A stretch of DNA of 64,000 bases from Kocuria flava (GCF_001482365.1 NZ_CP013254.1:1116001-1180000), one strand, 5' to 3'; numbered from the stretch's first letter, positions 1-8,327 are shown. The notes: generated by a model from the sequence alone, not told the origin. Translations and numbers: made by a program.

Positions 1-23
1 GCCTCCAGCACCGCGCAGCTCAT
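1..23 (-). CDS. Possible 5' end of a leftward gene, truncated by the window edge
   Basis: An ATG on the minus strand at position 23 begins a frame reading MSCAVLEA before the window ends. A purine-rich GAGGGG stretch lies about 8 bases upstream of it. Only eight codons are visible, so neither function nor reality can be judged. Confidence 0.2.
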
Positions 24-56
24 CCTCGCGTCCCCCTCGTCGCCCGGCCGGCACCG

Positions 57-103
57 CCGGCGGCACCGCGCGGCCGGCGGCCCGCCCCGGGCGGTGCCGC
101 CGG
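57..103. repeat. 13-bp inverted repeat, possible hairpin
   Basis: Bases 57-69 are exactly complementary to 91-103, enclosing a 21-base G+C-rich loop. There is no T-tract. It lies in the 5' region between a possible leftward gene and the rightward gene at 270. The rest of 1-269 shows nothing else that I can support. Confidence 0.35.
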
Positions 104-269
104 TCGGTCCGCGCGGACGGGGCTCCCCGCACCCCGGGGACCATCATGTGCACGCGCACAGCGCGGGCGGAACCTGTGACGCGCCGCCACTAGAGGGGAC
201 AGACCCGGCCGGGGCGGCGCTGACGACCTGTCGCAAACCCCCTGTCGGGCCCGTCCCTAGACTGGAGGG

Positions 270-755
270 GTGCAGGCATGGCTCGAGTCCCTCCCCCTCG
301 GCGCCGGCATCGCCTTCTTCTGGCTCGTGGCCGTCGTGCGGACCACGGTCGTCTACGCGCTCGGCCGGGCGGCCGCCCGCGGCGGGCGGCGCGTGGCCGC
401 GGTGCGGCGCGCCACGGACGGGCCCGTCTACCGGCGGGCCGAGCGGCTCGTGCACCGGTGGGGCGTGCTCGCCGTCCCGGCCTGCTTCCTGACGGTCGGG
501 CTGCAGACCGCCGTCATCCTCACCACCGCCCTCACGCGCATGCCGCTGTCCCGGTGGGTACCGGCGATGCTCGTGGGCACCTTCGTGTGGGGCGTGGTCT
601 ACGGCACGGTGGGGATGGCCGTGGTCTGGGCGTTCCTGCGCCGGCCCGGGGTCGCGGTGGCCGCCGTCGCCGTCGTGGTCCTGGCCGCCGCCGTGCACGC
701 GGCCCTCCGGGCGGGGCGCCGCCCGGCGCGCGAGCACGCCGGCCCGCAGGCCTGA
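270..755 (+). CDS. Small DedA/VTT-like integral membrane protein
   Basis: A 161-residue protein with about four hydrophobic segments, near residues 8-30, 68-90, 100-125 and 130-148. The central part (GVLAVPACFLTVGLQTAVIL, then a charged RMPLSRW turn and a GTFVWGVVYG segment) resembles the half-membrane loop and glycine-rich helix of DedA/VTT proteins, but it is shorter than a full DedA protein. DedA proteins act in membrane lipid homeostasis and flipping; that role is inferred here. The GTG start lies 6 bases after TAGACT (258-263), which suggests a leaderless transcript. A hairpin follows the gene (774-792). Confidence 0.55.
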   Translation: MQAWLESLPLGAGIAFFWLVAVVRTTVVYALGRAAARGGRRVAAVRRATDGPVYRRAERLVHRWGVLAVPACFLTVGLQTAVILTTALTRMPLSRWVPAMLVGTFVWGVVYGTVGMAVVWAFLRRPGVAVAAVAVVVLAAAVHAALRAGRRPAREHAGPQA

Positions 756-773
756 ACGGGCCGGGGGCGCGCG

Positions 774-792
774 GACCGCCCCCGGGGCGGTC
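774..792. terminator. Hairpin between convergent genes
   Basis: Eight bases (GACCGCCC) pair with GGGCGGTC across a 3-base loop. It lies between the end of the DedA-like gene and the end of the convergent TPP-enzyme gene, without a T-tract. Confidence 0.4.
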
Positions 793-903
793 TCACTCCT
801 GCCGCTCGACCTCGGCGGCGTCCGCGGCCCGCACGGAGGACCCGCCCGCCACGTCGGAGAGCTCGTCGCCGAGGTCCCCTCGACGTCGGTGCCCGGCCCG
901 CGC

Positions 904-2487
904 TCAGATCCGCAGGTGGACCAGGGACGGGCCCGTCAGCGTGAGCGCGAGGGCGACCTTCTCGGCCAGGTCCTCCTGCGTGGCCTCGAGGCCCGTGGCG
1001 CCGAAGGCCTCGGCCAGCGCCGGCCAGTCCGGCTGGCGCAGGTCCACGGCGAGCGGGTCGATGTCCCGGTCGACCATGTTCTGCCGGATCTCCCCGTAGC
1101 CGCCGTTGTCCACGCACACGATCGGCAGGTCCAGGCCCAGCTCCACGGCGGTCATCAGCTCCTGGACCGAGAACATCAGCGCGCCGTCGCCCACGAGGCA
1201 CAGCACGGGCCGGTCCGGTGCGGCGAGCTTCGCCCCGATCGAGGCGGGCAGCCCGTAGCCCAGGGTCGCGTACGTGCCCATGTACAGCAGCGAGTGCGGC
1301 AGCTGCGCGCGGAAGAACGTGGTCGAGCCCAGGTAGGTGACCTGCGAGGAGTCCCCGCCGATGATCGTGTCCTCCGGGACCACGGACATGATCGTCTCGT
1401 TGAGGGCGGCGAGCTCGGGGGCGGTGCGCCGGCCCTCGTCGTCGAGCCGGGCGAAGACCTCGGTGAGGTCGCGGGCGGGGCGCGGGGGCAGCGGACCGAT
1501 CGCCTCGAGGAGCTGCGGGACCACGGCCGCGGAGTGGCCGGGCAGCTCGATGTCCGGGTCGAGGTTGCACAGCATCTGCTCGCGCGCGATGTCCACGCGC
1601 ACCACCGGCCCGTCCGGGACGACGTCCCCGCCCCACAGCTCGGCCTCGCCCACCTTGGAGCCGATCACCAGCAGCGCGTCGGCCGAGCGCAGGAACTCGT
1701 GGGCCGTGGACAGCCTCAGGTCCGCGCCCAGGGACAGCCGGTGCCGCTCCGGGATCGCGCCCTTGCCGTTGGTCGTGGTGATCACCGGGGCCTCGAGCAG
1801 CTCGGCGAGCTCGAGCAGCCGTGCCCCGGCGGGCAGGGAGCCGCCGCCGGCCAGGATCACGGGGCGGCGGGCCGCACGCAGCACCTCGGCGGCCCGGCGC
1901 ACGTCGTCGGCCGGGGCCGGCTGCGGGGCGCCCAGCGGCCGCGGGGCCACCTGCCGGTCGGTGTACTCCAGCTCCGCCTCGAGGACGTCCAGCGGGATCT
2001 CGATGTGCACCGGCCGGGGCCGGGAGTGGGTGAAGTCCCGGAAGGCGTCGTGGACCATGGTCACCGCCTCGGCGCCGCTGGTCACCCGGCGGGAGCGGCC
2101 CACGATCGCGTCCACGGCGGCGGAGGGGTTCTTCGTCTCGTGCAGCGAGCCGATGTCCCGGAAGTCGTGGCCCAGCGGCCGGCCCGGGGAGAGCAGGATC
2201 ATCGGCCGCGACTCGGCGTAGGCGGTCGCCGCCCCGGACAGGGAGTTGAGCAGGCCCGGCCCGGAGGTGGTGATCACGACCCCCGGCAGCCCGGAGACCT
2301 GGCTCCAGCCGTCGGCGCCGTACGCGGCGCCCTGCTCGTGGCGGGTCGTGACCGCCCGGATCCCGAGCTCGCGCAGGGGACGGTAGAACTCGAGGGAGTG
2401 GGTCCCCGGGATCCCGAAGACGGTGTCGACCCCGTAGCCGCGCAGGGTCTCCAGGACGGCGCGGGCGGTCGTGCGGCGGGCGCTCAC
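904..2487 (-). CDS. TPP-dependent enzyme, probable 2-ketoarginine (5-guanidino-2-oxopentanoate) decarboxylase
   Basis: A 527-residue acetolactate-synthase-fold protein. The N-terminal PYR domain has the catalytic glutamate (TTRHEQGAAYGADG, E51) and GPGLLNSLSGAATAYAESRP. A central domain follows. The C-terminal PP domain carries the TPP/Mg motif GDGALMFSVQELMTA ending in NGGYGEIRQ near residues 430-465. The family includes acetolactate synthase and AruI. AruI is favoured because the neighbours are an arginase-family ureohydrolase and an aminotransferase, the other steps of the arginine transaminase pathway; no IlvN-type regulatory subunit is nearby. The GTG start has a GGAGG 8 bases upstream and overlaps the stop of a 33-codon upstream frame (GTGA). 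Confidence 0.75.
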   Translation of the reverse strand: MSARRTTARAVLETLRGYGVDTVFGIPGTHSLEFYRPLRELGIRAVTTRHEQGAAYGADGWSQVSGLPGVVITTSGPGLLNSLSGAATAYAESRPMILLSPGRPLGHDFRDIGSLHETKNPSAAVDAIVGRSRRVTSGAEAVTMVHDAFRDFTHSRPRPVHIEIPLDVLEAELEYTDRQVAPRPLGAPQPAPADDVRRAAEVLRAARRPVILAGGGSLPAGARLLELAELLEAPVITTTNGKGAIPERHRLSLGADLRLSTAHEFLRSADALLVIGSKVGEAELWGGDVVPDGPVVRVDIAREQMLCNLDPDIELPGHSAAVVPQLLEAIGPLPPRPARDLTEVFARLDDEGRRTAPELAALNETIMSVVPEDTIIGGDSSQVTYLGSTTFFRAQLPHSLLYMGTYATLGYGLPASIGAKLAAPDRPVLCLVGDGALMFSVQELMTAVELGLDLPIVCVDNGGYGEIRQNMVDRDIDPLAVDLRQPDWPALAEAFGATGLEATQEDLAEKVALALTLTGPSLVHLRI

Positions 2488-2585
2488 GGGCGGGCCTCCG
2501 CACCCGCGGGGGCGGCCGGGGCGGTGTGCCTGCGCCCCCGGGCGGCTGCTCCGGCGGGGAGGGGGAGGACCGGTGGGGCGCTCAT
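2484..2585 (-). CDS. Possible 33-residue leader ORF coupled to the TPP-enzyme gene
   Basis: On the minus strand an ATG at 2585, preceded by AAGGAC at about 9 bases, opens a 33-codon frame (MSAPPVLPLPAGAAARG...). Its TGA overlaps the GTG of the TPP-enzyme gene as GTGA. The peptide is rich in Ala, Pro and Arg with no recognisable domain. It could be a translational-coupling leader or simply an open stretch of G+C-rich 5' UTR; the downstream gene has its own ribosome site. Confidence 0.25.
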   Translation of the reverse strand: MSAPPVLPLPAGAAARGRRHTAPAAPAGAEARP

Positions 2586-2667
2586 CGGCTTCACGTCCTT
2601 CTCCGGGAGCGAGCCGCGGCCCCGGACTGCTCGTCCTGTTTTCCAGGGATCAACAAAAGTTTCCCCC

Positions 2668-2696
2668 AGCGTATGATGCGGATCACGTTCTGGGAA
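2668..2696. promoter_or_regulatory. Overlapping divergent promoters between decarboxylase and XRE-cupin regulator
   Basis: On the minus strand TTCCCA (2696-2691) and TACGCT (2673-2668) are spaced by 17 bases, facing the TPP-enzyme gene. On the plus strand TATGAT (2672-2677) is a good -10 for the regulator gene. The two -10 boxes overlap, so a protein bound here could control both directions. A-T-rich sequence with two GTTTTCC/GTTTCCC-like motifs (2639-2666) lies just to the left and is a plausible regulator site. Confidence 0.45.
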
Positions 2697-2739
2697 CGGT
2701 GCCGGTGGCCGGCCGCCGGCGGGGAAAGGGGGTGGCGCG

Positions 2740-3306
2740 GTGAAGGCCCTGCCGATCGAGAGCTCCGAGGCCGCGGTCCGGGTCGGCGCCCGGCTGCGCA
2801 GCCACCGCCTGCGGGCCCGCATGACCATCGACCAGCTGGCCTCCGCCGCCGGGCTGACCAAGGGCTTCGTCAGCCGCGTCGAGCGGGACCTGACCTCCCC
2901 GTCCGTGGACTCCCTCGTGCGCATGTGCCGGGTGCTGCGCCTCGAGGTCGGGGAGCTGTTCGCCGGGCCCGCGGAGGTCGAGCTCGTGCGCCTCGCCGAC
3001 GCCCCGCACGTGGACCTCGGCGGTGAGGGGATCGAGGAGCAGCTGATCACCCCCGCCGGCCGGCGCCGCGTGCAGGTGCTGCGCGCCCGGGTGGCCCCCG
3101 GCGGCCGCGGCGAGGAGGCCATGTACACCATGGACTGCGAGACGGAGGTCCTGCACCTGATCAGCGGGTGCTTCCGGCTCCACGTCCCGGGCCGCACCCA
3201 CGACCTCGCGGCCGGGGACACCGTGACGATGCCCGGCTCGGAGCCCCACACCTGGGAGAACCCCGGCGACGAGGACGCCGTGCTGCTGTGGATCCTCGGC
3301 ACCTGA
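2740..3306 (+). CDS. XRE-family regulator with C-terminal cupin domain
   Basis: A 188-residue two-domain regulator. An N-terminal lambda-repressor-like helix-turn-helix (about residues 15-70, MTIDQLASAAGLTKGFVSRVERDLTSPSVDSL) is followed by a cupin sensor domain (about 105-188, with HLISGCFRLHVPGRTHDLAAGDTVTMPG). HTH-cupin proteins commonly sense small metabolites and control adjacent amine or amino acid catabolism genes. It is divergent from the TPP decarboxylase and directly upstream of the ureohydrolase and aminotransferase, so it is the likely local regulator of arginine/guanidino-compound use. The GTG start follows AAAGGGGG by about 7 bases. Confidence 0.85.
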   Translation: MKALPIESSEAAVRVGARLRSHRLRARMTIDQLASAAGLTKGFVSRVERDLTSPSVDSLVRMCRVLRLEVGELFAGPAEVELVRLADAPHVDLGGEGIEEQLITPAGRRRVQVLRARVAPGGRGEEAMYTMDCETEVLHLISGCFRLHVPGRTHDLAAGDTVTMPGSEPHTWENPGDEDAVLLWILGT

Positions 3307-3368
3307 CCCGACCCGCCCGACCCCGCCCGGGGCCCCGTGCCCCGGCCCGCCCCGAGAGGACCCCTCGC

Positions 3369-4451
3369 ATGGACCACGACCGCACCACCGCCACGACCCC
3401 GGAGGGCACCCCCGTGCTCGGGCCCGTCGACGCCGCCCGCACCCCCCGGTGGGTCGGGCCGGCGACCTTCGCCCGGCTCCCGCGCACCGACGAGGTCGGG
3501 CACACCGACATCGCCGTGGTGGGGGTGCCCTTCGACGCGGGGGTCTCCTACCGGCCCGGCGCCCGCTTCGGGCCCCACCACGTGCGGGAATCCTCCCGCC
3601 TGCTGCGCCCCTACAACCCCGCCCAGGACGTCTCGCCCTTCGCCGGCGCCCAGGTCGCCGACGCCGGGGACCTCGTGGCCAACCCCTTCGACATCCGCGA
3701 GGCCATCGCCGCGATCGAGGCCGGGGCGAAGGAGCTGATGGGCGAACGCACCCGGCTCGTGGCCATCGGCGGGGACCACACGATCGCCCTGCCGCTGCTG
3801 CGCGCGGCGCACTCGCGCCACGGGAGGGTCGCGCTGCTGCACTTCGACGCGCACCTCGACACCTGGGACACCTACTTCGGCGCCGAGCACACCCACGGCA
3901 CCCCGTTCCGCCGTGCGTTCGAGGAGGGCCTGCTCGACACGGACGCCGTGTGCCACATGGGCACCCGCGGCCCCCTCTACGGCACCCGGGACCTCGAGGA
4001 CGACGCCCGCTTCGGCTTCGGCATCGTCTCCTCCGCCGACGTCCTGCGGCTGGGGGTGGACGCCGTCGTCGCGCACCTGCGCGAGCGCGTCGGGGACCGC
4101 CCGCTCTACGTCTCCCTCGACATCGACGTCCTCGACCCGGCCCACGCCCCCGGCACCGGCACCCCCGAGGCCGGGGGGATGACCAGCCGCGAGGTGCTCG
4201 AGATCCTGCGCGGGCTGCGCGGGGCGGACGTGGTGGGCTGCGACGTCGTCGAGGTCGCCCCCGCCTACGACCACGCGGAGCTGACCGGGGTCGCCGCCGC
4301 CCACGTGGCCTACGAGCTCATCACGCTGCTGGCCCTGGGCGCGGGTGCGGCCCCCGGCGGGCCCGCCTACGGGCTCGCCCGGCACGTCCACGGCGCCGCG
4401 CCCCGGCCCGCCGCGGAGCGGACCGGGGACGACGGCGGGGCGGACCGGTGA
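3369..4451 (+). CDS. Arginase-family ureohydrolase, probable guanidinobutyrase or agmatinase
   Basis: A 360-residue ureohydrolase that would release urea from a guanidino substrate using two Mn ions. The metal-binding motifs are intact: GGDHT near residue 134, HFDAHLDTW near 160, and SLDIDVLDPAHAPGTGTPE near 248-266. Both N- and C-terminal tails are longer than in a typical 300-320-residue agmatinase. The substrate cannot be read from sequence; guanidinobutyrate is favoured because genes for 2-ketoarginine formation and decarboxylation flank it. The ATG start is preceded by GAGAGG, and the stop overlaps the GTG of the aminotransferase (GTGA), so the two are translationally coupled. Confidence 0.8.
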   Translation: MDHDRTTATTPEGTPVLGPVDAARTPRWVGPATFARLPRTDEVGHTDIAVVGVPFDAGVSYRPGARFGPHHVRESSRLLRPYNPAQDVSPFAGAQVADAGDLVANPFDIREAIAAIEAGAKELMGERTRLVAIGGDHTIALPLLRAAHSRHGRVALLHFDAHLDTWDTYFGAEHTHGTPFRRAFEEGLLDTDAVCHMGTRGPLYGTRDLEDDARFGFGIVSSADVLRLGVDAVVAHLRERVGDRPLYVSLDIDVLDPAHAPGTGTPEAGGMTSREVLEILRGLRGADVVGCDVVEVAPAYDHAELTGVAAAHVAYELITLLALGAGAAPGGPAYGLARHVHGAAPRPAAERTGDDGGADR

Positions 4452-5686
4452 GCGGGACCGCGCGCGCAGGCCGCACGGGCGCACCGGGCCTCCCGGACCC
4501 GGCGGCCCTGTTCGCCCGCCGGGCCGAGGGGTTCCGCCCCTCGCCGGTGCGCGCGGTGTTCGAGATCGCGATGCGCCCGGGGATGATCTCCCTGGCCGGC
4601 GGCAACCCGGACACCGGCGCCCTCCCGCACGCGGTCCTCGCCGGGACCGCCGCGCGCCTGCTCGCCGAGCGCGGGTCCGAGGTGCTCCAGTACGGCTCCG
4701 GGGCCGGGATCGAACGGCTGCCGGAGCTGGTCTGCCGGCTCATGGACCTCGAGGGCGCGGCCACCGACCCCGGACGGATCCAGATCACGGCCGGCTCCCA
4801 GGCCGGGATCGACCTGGTGGTCAAGCTCTTCTGCGACCCCGGCGACGTCGTCGTGGCCGAGGGCCCCACGTACGTGGGGGCGCTGGGGGTCTTCGGCAGC
4901 TACGAGGTCGCGGTCTCCCACGTCGACGTCGACGACGACGGGCTCGACCCCGAGGCCGTCGCCGAGCGGATCGACGCGCTGCGCGCGACCGGGCGGACCG
5001 TGAAGCTGGTGTACACCGTGCCGACCTTCCACAACCCCACCGGGGTCACCCTCGGCGAGGAGCGCCGCCGCCGGCTCGTGGCGGTGTGCGCCGAGCGCGG
5101 GGTCGTGGTCCTCGAGGACGACCCCTACGGGCTGCTCGGCTTCGACCGGGAGCACCGCCTGCCGTCCCTGTACTCCCTGGACCCGGAGACGGTGGTGCAC
5201 CTGGGCAGCTTCTCGAAGATCTTCTCGCCGGGGCTGCGCGTGGGCTGGATCGCCGCGTCCCCGGCGGTGCGGGCGCGGCTGCAGATCGCGGCGGAGGCCG
5301 TGACGATCCACCCGTCGGTGCTGGGCCAGGAGCTCGCCGCCGAGTACGTGGGCGGCGAGCACTGGCGCCCCGCCCTGGACCGGGCGGTGGCCCGCTACCG
5401 CTCCCGCTGCGCGGCGATGATGGCCGCCCTGGAGGAGCACATGCCCGAGGGCGTGCGCTGGACGCGCCCGGCCGGCGGGTTCTTCACGTGGCTGGACCTG
5501 GACCCGGCCCGGGCCCACGGGGACCTGCTGCACCGGGCGATCGACCACGGCGTCGTCGTCGTCCCCGGCGGGGCCTGCTACGCGGACGGCCGGCCCAGCA
5601 CGAGCCTGCGGCTGGCCTTCTCCGCCGCCGCGGAGGAGGACATCGCCGAGGGGGTCCGCCGGCTCGGGCGCATGCTGCGCGCCTGA
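4448..5686 (+). CDS. PLP-dependent aminotransferase, probable arginine transaminase
   Basis: A 412-residue fold-type I aminotransferase of the LysN/MocR-catalytic-domain kind. Visible features are GGNPDTG near the N terminus, YGSGAGIERLPELV, PTFHNPTG, LEDDPYGLLGF, and the Schiff-base lysine in GSFSKIFSPGLRVGW (K257). Family members act on 2-aminoadipate, branched-chain, aromatic or basic amino acids. Co-transcription with a ureohydrolase and divergence from a TPP decarboxylase suggest arginine to 2-ketoarginine transamination, an inference from context. The start overlaps the preceding stop, and the gene ends just before the convergent FAD oxidoreductase gene. Confidence 0.75.
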   Translation: MSGTARAGRTGAPGLPDPAALFARRAEGFRPSPVRAVFEIAMRPGMISLAGGNPDTGALPHAVLAGTAARLLAERGSEVLQYGSGAGIERLPELVCRLMDLEGAATDPGRIQITAGSQAGIDLVVKLFCDPGDVVVAEGPTYVGALGVFGSYEVAVSHVDVDDDGLDPEAVAERIDALRATGRTVKLVYTVPTFHNPTGVTLGEERRRRLVAVCAERGVVVLEDDPYGLLGFDREHRLPSLYSLDPETVVHLGSFSKIFSPGLRVGWIAASPAVRARLQIAAEAVTIHPSVLGQELAAEYVGGEHWRPALDRAVARYRSRCAAMMAALEEHMPEGVRWTRPAGGFFTWLDLDPARAHGDLLHRAIDHGVVVVPGGACYADGRPSTSLRLAFSAAAEEDIAEGVRRLGRMLRA

Positions 5687-5716
5687 GCCCGCGCCCGCCG
5701 CCGGGCGGGCACGGGC

Positions 5717-6943
5717 TCAGGCCAGGACCGCCTCGGCGGCCCGGCGCCCGGAGCGCAGCGCCCCCTGGATCGAGGCGGTGTCGCGGTGGTCCCCGCACAC
5801 GAACCGCCCGTCGCCGAGGGCGGCCGGGCGGTCGGGGACCAGCGGCGGCAGCTGCTCGGGCAGCCCGTCGCGCACCTCGTGCACGGTGACCACCTCCCAG
5901 CCGGCGGTGGCCGTGCCCCAGATCCCGGCGAGCTGGCGGCGGACCTCCGCCTCGGCCGGCAGGCCGGCCCCGCGGGGGAGCAGGGAGGTGGCCTGCACCA
6001 GCGCGCGGGCGTCGGGGGAGTAGGTCGGGGCGGCGTTGCTCACCACGGCCGTGTCCGTCAGCGGACCGCGGGTCCGCCCGGGCAGGACCAGGCAGCGCAG
6101 CGGCGAGGGCGGGACCGGAGCGGCGAACCACCACGTGGCCTCGCCCTTCATGGGCGCCGCCGCCAGGCCCAGCAGCGCCCCGGCCGCGGGGGCCTCCGTG
6201 GCCACGACCACCGCCGGCGCCTCCCACGCCGCGCCGGCGGCCACCGCCCGCCACCCGCCCGGCACGCGCTCGAGGGCCTCGACCCGGGTGCCCAGCACCG
6301 CGCGGGCGCGCAGCCCGTCGTGGATCCAGGCCGGCAGGGCGCCCATGCCCGCCGCGGGCAGGCCGGGGGTGCCGAGCACGAACCAGCCGGCGAGCCGGCG
6401 CACGAGATCGGCCGAGGTGCGGCCCTCGTCCTCCAGGACGACCCCGGACAGGAACGGCTCGAGCACGAGCTCGCGCAGCGGGCCCCGGACCCCGGCGGCG
6501 TCGAGGCTCTCGCGCCAGGGCCGGTCGGCCTCCTCCCGGTGCCGGGCCCGGGGGTCGAGCACCGGGGCCAGCCACGCGGCCAGGGCGGGCAGGCGCCGCA
6601 GCTCCACGAGCGGGCTGCGCAGGGTCCGCGCGAGCCGGGCCGGATGGCGGCGGGGGTCGGCGAGGACGTCGATGCCGCCCTCCCGGGCCACCCCGGCCGC
6701 GGCCTCGAAGCGCTGCAGGCCCAGGGCGCGCACGTCCACGGCCCGGCGCAGCTCCGGGTAGGCGGGGTTGAGCACCTGGAAGCCGCGGTCGCAGCGGAAG
6801 CCGTCGACGACGTCGGTGCGCACGCGCCCGCCCACGCCGTCGGAGGCCTCCAGCAGCACCACGTCCAGGCCGCGCTGCTCGAGCAGGCGGGCGCACTGCA
6901 GGCCGGCGAGCCCGGCGCCGACGATGACGACGTCGTGGTCCAC
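5717..6943 (-). CDS. FAD-dependent amine-oxidase/phytoene-desaturase-like oxidoreductase
   Basis: A 408-residue flavoprotein. The N terminus has the dinucleotide-binding motif VVIVGAGLAGLQCARLL, followed by an acidic LLEASDGVGGRVRTD segment typical of the amine oxidase/desaturase family. The C-terminal FAD-contact region is FVCGDHRDTASIQGALRSG. The substrate is unknown. It lies 85 bases after the type III polyketide synthase gene on the same strand, so it may oxidise or hydroxylate the polyketide product; it could instead be a stand-alone desaturase. The start is GTG with AGGAGG about 5 bases upstream. Confidence 0.75.
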   Translation of the reverse strand: MDHDVVIVGAGLAGLQCARLLEQRGLDVVLLEASDGVGGRVRTDVVDGFRCDRGFQVLNPAYPELRRAVDVRALGLQRFEAAAGVAREGGIDVLADPRRHPARLARTLRSPLVELRRLPALAAWLAPVLDPRARHREEADRPWRESLDAAGVRGPLRELVLEPFLSGVVLEDEGRTSADLVRRLAGWFVLGTPGLPAAGMGALPAWIHDGLRARAVLGTRVEALERVPGGWRAVAAGAAWEAPAVVVATEAPAAGALLGLAAAPMKGEATWWFAAPVPPSPLRCLVLPGRTRGPLTDTAVVSNAAPTYSPDARALVQATSLLPRGAGLPAEAEVRRQLAGIWGTATAGWEVVTVHEVRDGLPEQLPPLVPDRPAALGDGRFVCGDHRDTASIQGALRSGRRAAEAVLA

Positions 6944-7028
6944 GGGAACCTCCTGGCCGCGGCCGGCGGGACCGCCGCGGCGCGTCGCGGGTCCGGCCGG
7001 GCGGCCGGGCCCTCCTGGTGCGACCGTC

Positions 7029-8198
7029 CTACAGCGGTGCCGCGACCGCCCCCGGCCGGGCCTGCGGGGCCGCGGCGTCGCGGGCCGGGACGGTGAACAG
7101 GGCCGACTCCACGGTGAGCCCGGGGCCGAAGGCCAGCGCGCACACGGTGCGCTCCGCCCCGGCGGGGAGGCCGCCGAGGACCCGGTCGAGCACGTGCAGC
7201 ACGGTCACGCTGCTCATGTTGCCACGCTCGGCCAGGACCGCGCGCGAGGCGTCCAGGGCCCGCGGGGGCAGCCCCAGGGTCCGCTCGAGCTTGTCGAGGA
7301 TGCCGGGCCCGCCCGGGTGCACGGCCCAGTCCGTGATCGACCCGGGGTCCACGGCCCCCTCCGGTCCGGTCAGCAGGGCCTCGAGGGCGGCGTGCACGCT
7401 GCCCTCGATGACCCGCGGCACCGCGGCGCCCAGGACCATCTCGAAGCCCTCGTCCCCGATCGTCCAGGCCATCTCCTGCTCGCCGTCGGGCAGGACCAGG
7501 GTGCTGAACCGGTCGAGCGCGAGCAGCGGCTCCGCCCCGCCGGGCCGGCGGCAGCTCACCAGCGCCGCGCCCGCCCCGTCCGCGAACAGCGCCGCCCCGC
7601 GCACGGCGTCGGCGTCGCGGGCCGGGCGCAGGTGCAGGCTGCACAGCTCCGCGGCGACGACCAGCACGACCGCGTCCGGGTCGGCCGCGGCGATCGCCCG
7701 GGCCTGGCGCAGGCCCACGAGCGCGCCGTGGCAGCCCATGAACCCGATGTGGGAGCGGCGCACGGCCGGGTCCAGGTCCAGGTCGCGGACCAGCCGGTAG
7801 TCGGGGCCCGGGGCGAAGAAGCCGGTGCAGGAGACCGTGACCACGTCCGTGACCTGCGCCGGGTCCAGGCCCGGGCAGCGCGCGAGCGCGTCGCGGGCGG
7901 CGGCGGCGAACAGGCCGGGGGCGTGCTCGACGTAGGTGCGGTTGCGCGCCCCCGTCAGCGGGGCCAGCATCCGCCCGTCCGGGGCCAGGTAGACCGAGCC
8001 GTCCCGGGCGCCGGCGTCGACGAGCTCCGGGAGGACGGTGTGCCGCCGCTCGACCCCCGCGGCGCCGAACACGGTGCGCACGAGCCGCTGGGCGAGGCGG
8101 TCGGTGCCGGGCTGGGCGAGGTAGAGGTCGCGGGCCTCGGCCTGGCCGAGCACGTGCGGCGGCAGTGCCGAGCCGAGGGACAGGAGAGCGGGGGTCAC
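7029..8198 (-). CDS. Type III polyketide synthase (chalcone-synthase-like)
   Basis: A 389-residue condensing enzyme with the complete Cys-His-Asn triad: C124 in VTVSCTGFFAPGPDY, H294 in WAVHPGGPGILDKLE and N327 in ERGNMSSVTVLHVL. The GFMGCHGAL segment near 152-160 is also typical. Bacterial members make alkylresorcinols, alkylpyrones or tetrahydroxynaphthalene from acyl-CoA starters and malonyl-CoA; the product here cannot be predicted. The GTG start at 8198 follows GATACT by 7 bases, consistent with a leaderless mRNA. The FAD oxidoreductase gene is downstream on the same strand; no methyltransferase gene is between them. Confidence 0.88.
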   Translation of the reverse strand: MTPALLSLGSALPPHVLGQAEARDLYLAQPGTDRLAQRLVRTVFGAAGVERRHTVLPELVDAGARDGSVYLAPDGRMLAPLTGARNRTYVEHAPGLFAAAARDALARCPGLDPAQVTDVVTVSCTGFFAPGPDYRLVRDLDLDPAVRRSHIGFMGCHGALVGLRQARAIAAADPDAVVLVVAAELCSLHLRPARDADAVRGAALFADGAGAALVSCRRPGGAEPLLALDRFSTLVLPDGEQEMAWTIGDEGFEMVLGAAVPRVIEGSVHAALEALLTGPEGAVDPGSITDWAVHPGGPGILDKLERTLGLPPRALDASRAVLAERGNMSSVTVLHVLDRVLGGLPAGAERTVCALAFGPGLTVESALFTVPARDAAAPQARPGAVAAPL

Positions 8199-8296
8199 CC
8201 GACCCAGTATCGACCCGCGCGCCCCCGGGCGCCATGCGGGGCGCGCCGCGCCCGGGCCCGTGCAGGCCCGGGCGCTGTTGGCGATCGCACTTCGCA

Positions 8297-8327
8297 TTGG
8301 GTCACACGCGCGGACCGTTCCTAGGCT
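8297..8327 (+). promoter_or_regulatory. Possible promoter of the subtilase gene
   Basis: TTGGGT (8297-8302) and TAGGCT (8322-8327) resemble -35 and -10 boxes, but the 19-base spacer is longer than ideal. A roughly 130-base untranslated leader would precede the GTG at 8463. Confidence 0.3.

Noticed and set aside
144..737. Minus-strand open frame opposite the DedA-like gene
   Set aside because: Low-complexity Gly/His/Pro/Arg composition and no start signal. It is opposite a membrane protein with a leaderless start.
793..903. Coding-like in-frame stretch after the stop of the TPP-enzyme gene (GDLGDELSDVAGGSSV...)
   Set aside because: It has 36 codons before the next stop but no start with a ribosome site. 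The enzyme is complete without it. Stop-codon read-through cannot be supported from the sequence.
904..2487. Acetolactate synthase (ilvB) for the TPP enzyme
   Set aside because: No ilvN or ilvC gene is adjacent, while a ureohydrolase and aminotransferase are. It remains a less likely alternative.
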